A program made the translations under genes and the position numbers. A DNA stretch of 64,000 nucleotides from positions 6,822,001-6,886,000 of the forward strand of contig JAJEKV010000064.1 in the NCBI GenBank assembly GCA_021234155.1. The letters are read 5' to 3'. A model generated the notes under the pieces. That model was not told the origin of the DNA. It did no database searches and worked only from the letters and a program-made list of their open reading frames with translations. Below are positions 38,334 through 50,927 of this stretch, piece after piece. Origin of the DNA: Isoetes taiwanensis (lineage: Eukaryota > Streptophyta > Lycopodiopsida > Isoetales > Isoetaceae). Within the stretch, counting starts at the first letter, position 1, and each line of letters starts with the position of its first letter.

Positions 38334-38805
38334 GAAGAAGGATTAAAAGTAAATCTACCTGTGCAGATGCAGCATCGAACCAAGAGCATTGAACCAAGCA
38401 GCATCTGTGCCAATGCACTACGTGGCCTACGCCTCTTAGAGAAGTTTATGTGTTGGCAGATATTCTTCCTGACCGCTTCACTAAAGCATGCATTATTAAT
38501 GACTTCCGCTGGCTCAATTCTTGGGGGAACATGCTCGAAGATACAAGTCTCCGGGCCAAGGTGGCCGTCTTAGTGGTAGCAGTGATAACCCTCAGATATC
38601 TGCAAGAATGAAACACTATCCATTTTACACATTGCTGAATGTATAGAAAACAGAAGAAGAATACATAAGCTGAATGAAGGCAATGAACGCATGGCCCAGG
38701 AAGAAGGAGCACGGTTTGGCGCTTCTGGATCTTCTCGAATCTGGTTTGAATGAGAAATGTTTGCCTACCTGTCAGTCGCCATCTCAAATAAAGTTTATGA
38801 AGCAG

Positions 38806-38937
38806 AGATGGATATAGATCCCTGCTCTCGACCGCCGCACACGATCTGCAAGATCTAAAGAAAAACGAAAAGAGATGGATATAGATCCCTGCTCTCGACC
38901 GCCGCACACCATCTGCAAGACCTAAAGAAAAACGAAA
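38806..38937. repeat. 67-bp tandem duplication
   Basis: Two near-identical copies of AGATGGATATAGATCCCTGC through AAAGAAAAACGAAA, one base pair apart in sequence at the CA[C/G]... positions. Confidence 0.9.
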
Positions 38938-40639
38938 TTGGAAAACAAAAACCCTAAACTCTAAAGACAAAAAATGAAATTAGGTATACGTAGGAAATTC
39001 GAGAACAAAAAGAAAAAATATAAATACTCAGTTTTTTTTTTCTTCACTTCATAAAATGTGTGGGGACTTTTTTTACATTTCGGTTGAAGGTGTGCTCTCA
39101 AACTAAACCAAGTAGATTATACAAGAAATTTATCGCGGCTCGCCGCGAACATTTCTCTTCATCAACCGCTCAATGTTCCAGTGTTGAAGGCAAGAACATT
39201 TCCCTCCGGTTTCAAATGCGTGTGCTCCAAAGCTGTGGGATGCTACGCTTCTAGATAAATGAGGATGATGCTAAGAGTTAAATTCGTACGTTTAAGTTTC
39301 TCTTCTTGAGCCTTGCCTCTTCAAATTAGGTCTACAACCTTCATTATGCCGCAATCTCAAAGATTTTTTATTCTTTCAATGTGTTGCTATCAAACCTATA
39401 TGATTTCCAACTTGTAATCCATAAATCCCTAAAATTATTGTGATACATGGCATTGAGATAAGGGCACTATTGGTCTATGTGGACCAATGAATAATTCAAA
39501 GACTCAAATCCATGGCATGCAATTTTGGCCTGTTATGTCTTGACTGGAAGCTTCTTTCTGAATCTATTTTTGCTTATTTACCATCTTTGCAGCATTGATG
39601 GACCGATAGGTCATAGAAGCAAAGGCCAAAAAGCCTAATTTAACATTTTTAAGGCTCAGTACTTCTATTGAATAGGCATTTATATTTTTCTGTTGGATAG
39701 GCATTTATAACTTGCAAATTCAGATGGCAAATTGCAATTTTATCTCAACCCTCAATCGCAACAAAAGGGGCTTAAGTTAGGCAAGGCAAATACTTGGCCA
39801 GCTTCCCTTAACGTTTTGCGTTTTTCATGGATCTTCTAATATTGTTATAAATTGCCAAATATTCTCTCTTTCGAGACATTCTCTGAGAAATTTTATCCAT
39901 TTTGCATTCCTTTTTTGCATTCACAGGATCCAGGAATGGCAATGATAATCCTGGTAATATTTTTAATGTTCATTGTGTTGTCTGTTCTTGTTGGTTTTAT
40001 TGCACCGAAGAAACCAAGGTTAAACTACAAAAAAGCATTTATAATCAGTGGGTTATAGTGGTATCAGATTGGCCATAGGTGACAGCAAGGAAATAATGTA
40101 CATGCATCAACGAGAACATCTACCCAATTTTTTATGCGTTCATGAGGTCAAATATGTAGCATAATAACAGGGGGTTTTTTTTGTACTTTTATACAGTTTT
40201 CTCTAAGGTTTTCATATGATTTGGTGGGCGTATTGCATAAGGTGTACTAATTGGTACATCTAGAGCGCACCAAGTATTTGCATGCAACTTGCGCCCTTTT
40301 TTATTTGGCCCTTCTTAATGGTCAAGATCAAAGGGCTTACAACAAAAGCCCTCTTTAAAAAGACAAGATCGAAGGGCTTACAACAAAAGCCCACTTTTTG
40401 GAAAAACGAAAAAAAAAAAAAAAAGAAATAAGGAAGAAAAAAAAAGGGAGAACACATGCAACCATCGTGCATATGCACTCTAGGGTTTCAGAGAGACTTA
40501 GGGTTTCATCTGGTCTGATAGTCGTGTCCATGCCCAGATGCTTCCAGATTCCGCCCAGAAGAGGAAGAATCAAAGCTGCCATTTTCCCAGGCATGCTCCA
40601 AGCATGTATCAAGAAGTCGGCTGCTTATGTAGGCTGGGT
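38938..40639. other. No recognised gene (inside the second insertion)
   Basis: A plus-strand frame at 39852-40058 has one hydrophobic helix and no motif. A short phrase GATC[A/G]AAGGGCTTACAACAAAAGCCC is duplicated at 40325 and 40368. Confidence 0.35.
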
Positions 40640-40967
40640 TCGTCTATTTTAAAATATCCGTTTATCCATCCGAAATTATCTAGTTACAGGGAAAAGATCC
40701 CAAGATGCTGAGGCAGAAGAATCCGGTTGCTTGATTGAGTGATCTCCTTGCCTTGCTAAAGTCTTCCTAGCTAGAGTCTGGTTTTCTGAATTCTCTTAAG
40801 ACTGTAATCCAGTCTGTGGTGCCAGCAGGATAACGATTTCCTGTAGTAAAGCCCGAACCCGGTTGGGTGGTCTAAACCTTCTAAAGATTGAGGGGAAGTT
40901 TTTCTTTTGCTTTTAGTTATTGAATTTGTCTGAAGAGTACTTCGTTGTATCAAGTTGGTATCAGAGC
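40640..40967 (+). mobile_element. LTR end with initiator-Met primer-binding site (retroelement remnant)
   Basis: TGGTATCAGAGC at 40956-40967 is the complement of the 3' end of initiator Met-tRNA, the commonest primer site of plant LTR retrotransposons. It follows GTTGTATCA, a fitting LTR 3' end, by four bases. The preceding about 300 bases would be the LTR; its start was not defined and no second LTR or pol gene is seen nearby. Confidence 0.5.
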
Positions 40968-41143
40968 GTTAACCCGAACGCTGGATTGATTTCCTCTGCA
41001 CAGCAGGAACACGAAAGCTTGATCCTAAAAGAGGACAGAGAGAACTTTTCTATGCCCTGCAACCGGAGAAGTGGAAAGCGTTGTTGCCTGCTTGGTTTTG
41101 TTTTCAGATAACCAAGGCAAATTTTATTTCTTATTTCTGGCAG

Positions 41144-41734
41144 ATTCATCCAAAGTGCCAGAAAAATATCCACCGGATTGATGATGCAGTTACAGAGATT
41201 TTAGAAGGATCAGTTTATGCCCACCAATTTCCGCCCATGGAAGTGGTGTACAGAGATGGATATTTTCATTCTTTAGATAATAGAATGCTCTGGATCTTCA
41301 AAAAAGCTAAGGTAAGCAGCGTGAGGGTGCTTCTTATTCATATACCTTGTGAAAAATCTGTTCAACGATTCTCAGGACTTGATGCTTTGGATCTTGATCA
41401 ACTCCGGAGCGTGGAGTATATGCCTCGAGTTTGGGGATATGTGAGAGAATATTGGTCCAAAGCAGAGCTCAAAGCAGAGATTAAATGTTTCTTCCAACAT
41501 CTGATTCGCAGATCAAATGCTAAACATAGGCAAGGTAAAGTTATTTATCATGGATATGATTTTCAAGATGAAAATGAATATGATGAATATGAAGAAGCTG
41601 GGCTTTTTGAAGAAGAATATGAAGCAGATGCATATGAAGATGACTATGAAGATGTATGTGAAGAATATAACGCATATGAAGATCCACATGCATTTCCAAG
41701 TCCATTCCAAATGCATTTCCAAGTGCCCAAATAG
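41144..41734 (+). pseudogene. Exon of a DNRxLW-motif protein (possible ParB/sulfiredoxin-like fold), captured
   Basis: The open frame follows a good acceptor (TTATTTCTGGCAG) and encodes IHPKCQKNIHRIDDAVTEIL, then PPMEVVYRDGYFHSLDNRML and WIFKKA. The pattern [IV]xVxxxDGxxxSLDNRxLW is one I associate with eukaryotic proteins of ParB/sulfiredoxin-like fold; that is a family guess. It ends in a 50-residue tail rich in Glu, Asp and Tyr (YEEAGLFEEEYEADAYEDDY) and a stop. It lies 177 bases after a retroelement primer site, in the place where gag would start, so either the retroelement or the DNA transposon picked up the gene. The first exon is not identified. Confidence 0.4.
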
Positions 41735-42095
41735 GTGAATCCTTTTTTTCTCGGCTGTTCAGTTCAATCCGTGCATGGTCTGCTAGGCTTGTGCATTCCT
41801 TGAGAGCTATGGCGAAATTTCGCCGGACCTAGAAGAGTGGTGTATTCTGTTAAAGGTATGCTACATTTTATTCTGTTTGCTTTTTTGGAGGAAGTAACTA
41901 TATAGCTCTTCCTCATTTCTTATTTTCCTCAGCATAGCATAAGAAGCTACTAAACCTTTGGCTGGCGGTATACATTTAATGAAAAAGTTGCTTATGTATA
42001 TTAATTGACTCCTCTGCTTTCCATTTTTTATGCAAACTGCTTGCGTTCTAGTTTGATTAGAATAACGAGAACAGAAATTTTAGGCCCGAAGGGCC

Positions 42096-42481
42096 AAATA
42101 TAACCATTGGATCCAACACATTTAAATTAAAATCCCCCTTAAACCCCCTTTGGTTTGGGTGCATATTCATTTGGGGGTGACGTAGGGCAGCGAGAGCCCT
42201 CATAATTGTATTTTGGACGTACGAAATCAACACCATATAGTATTCCGGTTGGAATCTTATAGTATTTTGCGAATCTTATTATACAGTATAGCAAATCTTG
42301 TACTTGCATACCCCACAAATGAGGAACTTTACGTACGGTGTAGATTATGGAATAAGGGGCGAATATGCCAATCCGACAACTCTCGATGCCCGGAGTCACC
42401 CCCCGTGTGAATATGCACCCAAACCAAAGGGGGTTTAAGGGGGATTTTAATTTAAATGTGTTGGATCCAATGGTTATATTT
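42096..42481. mobile_element. 386-bp element with long terminal inverted repeats (MITE/foldback)
   Basis: AAATATAACCATTGGATCCA at the left is matched inverted at the right; the arms are nearly perfect for about 73 bases (through CCTTTGGTTTGGGTGCATAT) and similar to about 110. The centre is about 160 bases. No clear target-site duplication. It has no coding capacity. Confidence 0.8.
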
Positions 42482-44780
42482 ATTAATGTCCACTTCCTCT
42501 TCATCATTTGCAGGAGGCTGTGCATAATATTTCCTCTCTGGGCGATTTGTCTGAACCCAATGCTGAGTTGGTGACGAAGATGTCTTTCCCTCATTCTATG
42601 CTAGATCCACATGCTTTATTGTCCCCAACATAGAAGTCTTGTTACGTCCAAAAACGCTAAGGTGCTTGTTGCAATAAGGTCTGTTGTTGGGCAGTACTGG
42701 AAGGAAGAAACCCCTGATTTTTATCCTGATAAGATGCAATTGGAGACTTCTTAGTCTGTTGTATGCTTGTGAAGCTTTCTTTTGTAACATTGGCAGGTGG
42801 GATCTCTATCTGCGATAATGTAGTAGAAGTATTTGATGCGGGATTTCCATGTTATGATGGGCTTAACCTCGAAGCTGAGGAAGCTTGCAATGCAAAAGAC
42901 TGTTGTGAAGGAGAGACATCATCTCCTGCCATTTTTTAGAATGAAAAATTTCCTTCCTGCAAGTCATTTTTAAGATTCAGGTAAATCTATACTTAATGAA
43001 GCATGACTGTAGATCTTGAGATACTCATTTCCAAGGAGCGAACACTTACAATAAGATTAAGCATGCTTGCCGTTCTTTTGCCCACTGTATTTACAAATTG
43101 GACTCTAAGCTCGGAGCCTGAGGGCGTGTTTCTCTGTGCCCAAAAAATAAGGCAAGACTGGAAAAAGGCATGAAAGAGCTTTTAACTATGACCCTTAAAC
43201 AGACAGGTAGAGTAGAAATACACAACAGACCCTTCATAGGGCCTAAGTACGAATAGCTCAAAAACTTCAAAACTCCAAAATAAAGTTTGATATCACCCAT
43301 AGCTAGGTATTGGCCATGCCGCCTCACCTCTGCATGCAAACAAATATCGATGTTGGCAAAACCCTCCATTTTTTTTCCTTACCTTAATTGTGATGGAAAT
43401 AGTACAGGTGCGGAAGCCTCAACAGCCCCATGAGCGAGAACAGCTTCCCCAAATTTGGCATGCCTCTGCCTCCAGTGCAACAATCGAGTTGCCCTTCAAT
43501 TCAACAGCGGCGACTCGGATTGGTTGCCTACATTTAACATTTGCAATATTAGCATCATAAAAAGAAAAGCTGCACAAATTTTTTCCATCCATATACAGAA
43601 TCACATCCGCCACAACCTTGTGAAGATAGTCGGGATGCCGCCTAGTTTTAGAAATTTTAGAACTAGTGAGTGAGTTGGTGAAGAGAATCAGGTCGTTGAA
43701 GAGAAATGTTTGTGCTAGTCTTGTCAAAGCAAGTCAGACCAGACAAATGCGCATGCATGCATGTAAAATGTCACTCTTGCCGCATTGAATTAGATATGAT
43801 GCATACATAGTCTCCTCTGGTCTATGGCAAAAAGACCACTAGTTTCATGTCACATTCTACTGATATTAAAGACCCTTTAATAAAAACCATTAAATGTCAA
43901 GTCTAGTAAAAAGAAGAAAATAGAGGAGCCCTCATTGCAGTAATTTTGTTCTTTATGTTAACTTCAATTTGACTTTCGTAAAGTTGTTTCATCCAAAGGA
44001 TTTAACATGACCATTTTATAATTGAATTGAATTGAATGATTGGAGAACTTCCATGGTAATGTTCGACTTTGAGAATAATCCCCATCCTTCAAAGACCATT
44101 AGAAAACCATTATTTTATGTTGGGTTTTAAGATGCAAAACAATTTATAAAAGACCAAGTAAGGACAAATTACAAAAGACACCTTTGTTTTTTCTCATATA
44201 TTGGTTTGTTTGATATTTGATAAATATGAGTGCTTCAAAAGAGGAAAAGAAAAATTACAAAAGACCATATCTATAGTGGTTAATTATGAGAAAAAAAAAA
44301 TTGTTCCGTATGATGAAACACTATGCTACAAATCACAACCATTTTATGACATGCGTTGTGTTAATAGAGAACTAGCATAAATAACCACCATGCCATTTAA
44401 ATTGGTATAAAAAACCATGTCATAAACCACTTCAACTTTATGACAATAGAAAACCAACATAAACAACCATTGCCATATTTACAGTGGTGTTGCACAACCG
44501 TGCTACAAATCATAATCAATTTCATAAACCCTACTACGTTAGAAAACCAACATGAATTACCACCGTTGATGTTAGAAACCACATAATCAATTTCATACAT
44601 CCTACTACATTAGAAAACCAGCATGAATTACCACCGTTGATGTTAGAAACCATGTACTAAAATAATATGGGTTTTAATAAACCATGCTATAACAAAAAAT
44701 CGACATGAATAACCATGTACTAGTCAAGAAAACCACTGTTATGTGGTTTTTATTAAGAATAATTTTTCTAGCATAAAAAA
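42482..44780. other. Remaining interior and right subterminal region of the second insertion
   Basis: No gene recognised. From about 44090 to 44780 AAACCA and its complement recur densely (for example AAACCACATAATCAATTTCAT), forming the right subterminal array, including a diverged duplication of TCATA[A/C]A[C/T]CCTACTAC ... CACCGTTGATGTTAGAAACCA at 44521-44652. Confidence 0.5.
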
Positions 44781-44821
44781 CCACATCTATAGTGTTTTTT
44801 AAGTGGTTTATGATGTTGCTT

Positions 44822-46509
44822 AAATTTTTGGGTGCCTTGTGTAAGGAATGGGGCAGAGTTTGAGCATTAGAGACAAGAGAGCAACTCTCTGCATTGTATA
44901 GTGAACTTACAACTTGTCATTCTCATGTTCCTTATGATGGGGCCAGAGAAGAACTAGCCCTTTCACAAATTAAACTGCTGGAAAATGAGCAGGTTCTGCA
45001 TGCTCGAGTGAAAGCTGGTTTGCAATGGTTCAAGGATGGGGATAGGTGTACTCGCTTTTTCTTTGCAGCATCCAAATGGAGAAGGCAGGCAACATCTATT
45101 CACTCCCTCCATCTTCCTGATGGCTCTCTCATCTCTGATCCAGTGCAACTCAAGCAATATCTTTTTGACCATTTCTCTTCCTTCTTTGTGCAGCACCCCA
45201 TGCCATTCCAGGAGGATATGCAGACTGCTGTGTTGTCTAAGGTACATCCAATTATTTCCACTGAGAAAAAAGGGGTACTTGAATCGAATATAACAAGAGA
45301 GGACTTGAAGGAGGCTGTGTTTCATTTGAAGCATGATAAGTGTCCTGGCCTTGATAGCTTCCCTATTGAGTTCTTTCAAGCATGCTGGCCTTGGCTCAAA
45401 AATGATGTCTATGCTGCTTTTGGTAACTTTCAGCATTGTCAAGGCTTGGATAGGATCCTCAACACTGGATGCATCTCTCTCATTCCAAAGTGCAAAGAGC
45501 CTAGATCCATTTCTGATTGGCATCCTAACACTTTGCTCTCATCTGTCTACAAAATATTTGCTAAAGCCCTGGCTGACAAGGTACGCAACATCTTAGCCGA
45601 GTCAATTTCTTCTATGCAGTCTGGCTTTCTCCCTGGCCGATGCATCTTGAATAATGTTGCAGCTGCGTACGAGGGCATGTATTGGGCTCGTTTGCAGGGT
45701 CATCAAGTGGTGTTCCTCAAACTAGACTTTGCTAAAGCCTATGATAGTGTGGACTGGGTATTTTTTGAGAAATGCCTTCTTTCTTTAGAATTTGGTGAGG
45801 CATTCACCCGTGACATTATGAAGCTTCATCGCGGTCTACAGTGCTTTTTCAAGTTGAGCCATCCCAAATCTTTTCTGTTGGTCAGGGGATCCAACAGGGT
45901 TGTCCCTTGGCTCCCTCGCTCTTCACTATTGCTGCAGAAGTGTTGTCTCAACTCTTTGATGTTGCAGCTCGAGAAGGTCTCATCCAGGGTCTACCCATGC
46001 TGGATGGTTCTCAGGAGGTGTGTAATCAGTATGCTAATGACACTTTCCTTTTTCTTATGGCCAATGATGAAAACCTACATAATGCTAAGCTGCTCCTAGA
46101 TACTTTCTCCTTGGCCTCTGGGGTTCTTGTAGGTTGGAGAAAGTGCACTGCTCTATGGACATTGGATAGTGATGTTCCCTCTTGTATTCTTGACTACCCC
46201 TGGATGGTGCTTCCTCATGGTAAACCCACAAAACTTTTGGGCATTCCTGTGGGGGTGCATGTTTCTACCTCACGTGCTTGGGATGAGATCATTGAAGGTC
46301 TTGAAAAACATCTGTTTTGGTGGAAGGTGGCTAAGTTATCTCTCCCTGGTAGGATCACAATTGCAAGATCCGTCCTTAGCAACCCCCACATCTATATGGC
46401 ATCTGTCTTACTGGCTCCTCAATGTAAGATGAATGAGATCGTGTGTATCAATATCAGGAATTTCATTTGGGGTGGTACATCAGAAGGTGCTGTTGTTAAG
46501 GTATCCTAG
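44822..46509 (+). pseudogene. L1 ORF2, reverse transcriptase part
   Basis: Continues the ORF2 frame broken at 36589. GLQWFKDGDRCTRFFFAASK and SIHSLHLPDGS precede the polymerase domain, as in plant L1. KHDKCPGLDSFPIEFFQACW, SLIPKCKEP and VVFLKLDFAKAYDSVDW (first catalytic Asp) follow. A frameshift near 45850 moves to GIQQGCPLAPSLFTIAAEVL and then NQYANDTFLF, where the catalytic YADD has become YAND. A stop at 44871-44873 also breaks it. The enzyme is dead. Confidence 0.9.
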
Positions 46510-47739
46510 GCTAAGTGCATCAAGCCTAAGGCAGCTGGTGGCCTTGGAATGTTGAACTTCTGTCTTCAAAGTCAGGTCATGGTCTCAAAGTTCATTTGGA
46601 GGCTCCTCCTTGGTAAAGATGACTCTCTTGGCTTAAGGTTGGTGCGGCAATCACTTTTGCAGTGCCTTCCCTTTCACAAGACATCTGTCAAGCCTAGTCT
46701 CCCATGGGTCTTGTTGTACCCGCTGCATCCATATCCAAATGCTTTCCCATTTCTTAAAGGTCTGCTTGCTTCCTGGGATGCGGTTAGATCTTTATTCTAT
46801 GTTAATCCCCAAGCTTGTGCTTCATTGTCAATGTCATGCTGGTGGCTTCCCTTGCAAGGTACATATGATCAGCAGCCTTTATGTGCACTTGTATATCCAA
46901 AGACCCAACGGCATTGGCAGCTATCTGGGGTTTTAACGATTGCAGCTTGGTATGATTCTAGTCATCTTTTATCATGGGAGGCTTTTTAGACGAGATTTCT
47001 GTTATACAGATGGGATCGGCAAATCTGGGCTGGGGTGGCTGATTTTTTACCATCCATTGTGCAGTAACCACAGGTTGATGTGCCTATTTGGATATGTGAT
47101 GCACGTGTTAAGCCAGAAAAGTTTGTTTCTTCCACGTACAAGCTGCTTTTGGATTGTGAGCCTCTCCCCCCATCCCAGCACTTGCATCTTTAGGTTCCTC
47201 AACCACAGTGGAAAAGTGTTTGGATGTGGACATGGGATAAATTGCTCCACCCTAAAGTGTCAGTGCTGTGATGGCAAATTCTCCATAGATGTGTTCGAGT
47301 GAATGTCTTGGTTCACAAGATGAACCTTAGAGAGTCTCAGATCATTGCCCTCTGGCCAACGTGTTGAAACTATTGAATGCTGCTTCTTCTTATGCGATCA
47401 TCTACGGCTTGCTTGGGTGTGGTTATTCACTCTTTTCAGTGTGTCTCTCACTAGCCAGGAGATCCTACTAGCACTTTATCCCTCTGTTTGGCCGAACTTG
47501 CGTAAGGGGCATTTCATCTTAGCGTCTAGTTGGATTTTGTGATCTATCTGGCAGAGGTGACGTTTGTGTATTTTCCAAGGTGCACACATCTCTGATCAGC
47601 AGCTTCTTCTTTGTGCTCAGCAGATGATCACTAAAGCTTATCGTTGCTCATCTCTAGCTGATGATAAAAAAAAAGATAATTTGGCAGACGTATTTACGAT
47701 GTTCTTCTTATGCATAGATGGTGCTTGAGTCTCACTCCT
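46510..47739 (+). pseudogene. L1 ORF2 C-terminal remnant and 3' UTR
   Basis: AKCIKPKAAGGLGMLNF, directly after a stop at 46507, is the post-thumb block found in plant L1 (KP..EGGLG). Further short frames to about 47600 are decayed remains of the zinc-ribbon (zf-RVT) region. The element ends in the A-rich tail 47740-47771. Confidence 0.6.
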
Positions 47740-47771
47740 TCAAAAAAAAAAGAAAAAAAGAAAAAAAAAAT

Positions 47772-50700
47772 TACTGATTGTATTTCTGGTAGGAAAAAAG
47801 TTTTTGGTTCCTCCTATGAATATATACCTATGGTTGTATTTCCGACAATGAAAAAAGTATATGGATTGTTGCACACTTCTTATTGCACACTTTAGACAAT
47901 TGGATCCAAAGATAATTCCACAAATATGCCAAATGAAGGACTGAGGAATTTCCACATCACATCCATATAGAATTCAATGCTTCCCATATATGTATTCATA
48001 TGCGTACACATATGCAACAAAGAGAAATACAAATACATGATTGATTGGACGAAATTGCATTGACTTTGCAAATATAACTGACTACCAAAGTACATTCTTC
48101 ACAAGACATAGCACATGCACAGAACTGTAAAACAAATGAAATTACATGTAGCAACTCCAAATTACATGTAAGCAGCTTCACAAAGAAGCACAGAACAAAA
48201 ATCCAACAACTAAGAAGAGATAAAACAGATTAACATGAGCTGCCACAACCATGTCAGGCTTGCATGGCGCCAAACTACAGCATCCCAAAATGCTCCCTGC
48301 AGACAAAACCTGAGCATGCAACTGGAACAAACTCCCTCAAGAATCCTTTCACCATAGAAAACCCTTGAGACCATATGCACAAAAAACAGTGTGACTGCAA
48401 AACCTGTCGGGTTCTCAAGGATTCCAATTGTACAACTCCACTTCACCTCGCCCCTATAACAGCCATATCTCTCCCCATAGGATAGCAATTGGAACCGCTG
48501 CTCCATAACCGATGTATTTTCCAAGAAAATTTGTTGATACAACAAGTTATTGATGCGTCTGTACAGGAAAACACAGACCCTGAAAGAAATCATTCCACCA
48601 TCAAGCAATCAAAGAACATAGCTGACGAACCTTCGATCAATCCACATGCCATATAACCAGAATCAGTGACATGTTCCTTCTTGAATATGCAGAAGAACTT
48701 CTTTACCTGCGAAGCAGATGACAGGCAAAATTCTGACACTGGCAATCCCATGTCAGGCTCAGTGTTGCGGGCAAAACTACGAACTACTAGTCACAAAACA
48801 CCTCCTCAGCCCCTTTCCTGTCAACCTTCCCTTCCGCTCCAAGCATCCCTTCCCAGCACAGACACACCTAACAGAGAGTTGCAGCTGAAGCCGACGAGGG
48901 GCCTCTTTTGGTAGGCCACATGCGCAACATCCTCCAAAACACAGGGAGCGGCATCTGCCTACCTGGCATGCCTGCCATCTCCTCCAGCCCAGCGGATTCA
49001 GATCAGGCCGCCCGCCTTGGTCGGACCACGCTCGCCAGGAATTTCTAACTTGCAACCATTGCTTAGACCGCAACCCTAACCCCTATATTTCGGCCCATCA
49101 TTAACAAAACCTTATGCCTCAGATAATTTGGCAACCTTATATGCTTAAGGTGTTTGGCTTTGGGGAGGCCAAAAATTCATTGACACAATCGGAAGACTCA
49201 TTTTGCCCTATGGGTTGCCCGTTATTCACGCTACAGTTCAGGAAGGTAACGAGTTTACCTGTAGCAAGCAAGATCATATGGAGAGGGAAAACTTGGGCCG
49301 TTATTTCTGTGGAAGGAGAAACCTTTCTCCATTTGTTGTTTGCTATTGTGAAGTGCATCAGATGGAACCATGACATAGTGATTTGGGACTTAAACTTCTG
49401 GTACATATGGTGTGTTACATGGAGATGGATTAGAAAAAGAAAATACAAGATTTATTCGGATATTTTTCTCATGTTGCAAGTGGCTTGATTATAGGATTGA
49501 GTTATTTCCAAATTTTGGAGCTTCATGGATCTCAGAACTCTTGCATACAATACCTGAGCAATCTAGTAGCTTTTGAAGCACCTGGGATGTCTGGTAGCTT
49601 CTGAAGTACCTAGGATATCTTTTTGGGGCTTTGGAAGTGGAGGTAGGAAAAGAGGATAGAAATATGTCCTGCTCAAAGCTTCCTGGGAGCATTACTATCA
49701 TGAATATGTCTTTCATTTTTATTACACTTGCTCCAACCATCTTTGGATTGGACCGGATTGATGTTACAAAGGAACATAATCTCCTTTTTTCAGGCAAACA
49801 CACTATATAGGGATATCTAAGGCATAACGATAGTAGAGCACCCATGAATTATGCAGCCAGATAAGAATGACATTATGCATCAGATCAATCACAGAAATCA
49901 ATATTGCTTGTGTTTAAGATTTGATCTATTTTCACAGGCCTCGGCATGATATAAAATTTGTATATGACTGATGGGATACACAAGGTGCAATCTAATTAGA
50001 AACAAGAGAGCAATTCCATATTTTAGGGTTTGATCTATTTGAATGATGCTTACTAGAAGTTTTATTGTCACGAGCATGGCATCTAGGTATGGTTAACATC
50101 CAGTTCGGTTTGTTATTACATTTAGTCCAACATCATGATTTTGGCACATCTCTGACCTCCTGAAATGTAATCTGCTTTTACATATGCAGATATATAAACA
50201 TGAGAGGTATGGATGCAATATTGGGAGGTGCTTTTACATGTGCAGATATATATTAACATAAGAGATATGGATACAATATTGGGAGGCATATGTTATTAGA
50301 AGAAATCTAGGTAAGGCCGCATTCAATTGCGTAGCTTAATGGATATATTCTAAGTCTCTATTAAATAATTATCAGTAAATGAGGCTTGTTGGTGGCTTCG
50401 TAGATAAAATGGGATAAAGAAGTGAAGCCAATGTGCACGTGACATACAGGGCTGCACCAATAGTGGCATACAGAATTGCCGTCAATTTGATTGGTGTCCC
50501 ATTTGAATGTCAGAAGTTCTAAAAGTATGGTAATTGTATTCTTAGGACATGGTGATTGGATACCGATATAGTCATCAGCTATTAGCTTAAGCCGAAACAA
50601 AGAAAGATGATGCATTTTATCAGAGTATCAGCTTATGCCTGAACAATAAGAAAGATAGTCAATATTACATCATCATTTGTAGAGCTATCTGAAAATGGTT

Positions 50701-50927
50701 GTGCATTTGATGCGTTGCCTATAGGCTATCATTGCTCTTGAAAACAAAGATACTAACAACATATGTCCTTCACGTTCTAAACTGCTAACCAGACTACTTT
50801 TCTAGCACATCTAAATGTTCTACTGCTATCTTGGAGGATCTGGAACAAGGTTAACTTGTAGCGAAATTGTTTATTCTTCTTTGTTACAACAGCATTGCAG
50901 CAGATTGATGGCAGGAGAATTGGCTCA
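47772..50927. other. No recognised gene
   Basis: A diverged tandem pair near 50170-50290 (TGCAGATATATA..ACAT[A/G]AGAG.TATGGAT.CAATATTGGGAGG) is the only repeat noted. Minus-strand open frames at 48210-48608 and 48777-49073 have no motif I can defend. The last bases before 50928 (GCTCA) would be one copy of the target-site duplication of the gypsy element. Confidence 0.4.

Larger units (their letters stand above)
36590..44821. mobile_element. Second large insertion in the L1, CACTA-like
   Basis: Left end CACTACATGGTTTTC; a partly matching inverted end (CACTATAGATGTGGTTTT) lies at 44780-44794, followed by 27 bases before L1 sequence resumes. AAA flanks the insertion (36587-36589 and 44822-44824), and removing 36590-44821 with one AAA restores the L1 frame exactly (PKLK to FLG). 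Both ends are full of AAACCA/TGGTTT units like those in the first CACTA element. The match of the right terminus is poor, so the class is probable, not proven. No transposase found. It carries captured exon-like pieces, an LTR/primer-site remnant and an inverted-repeat element. Confidence 0.6.
28907..47771 (+). mobile_element. Plant L1-type LINE split by two DNA transposons
   Basis: Pieces of one element lie at 28907-30472, 35425-36589 and 44822-47771, about 5.7 kb in total, a normal L1 length. Order: short 5' UTR, ORF1 (DUF4283-like), ORF2 endonuclease, reverse transcriptase, C-terminal region, poly(A) tail at 47740-47771. TACTGATTG precedes the proposed 5' end and follows the tail (47772-47780), a fitting target-site duplication. 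The reading frame of ORF1 is restored across the first insertion and that of ORF2 across the second, which proves that the three pieces were once joined. Several frameshifts and stops show that the LINE itself is dead. Confidence 0.85.

Noticed and set aside
40061-40070. TGGTATCAGA as a second primer-binding site
   Set aside because: Match ends before GC and no LTR-like end precedes it.
48210-49073. Two minus-strand open frames, Cys/Trp-rich
   Set aside because: No motif, no splice support, no neighbours of the same pathway.
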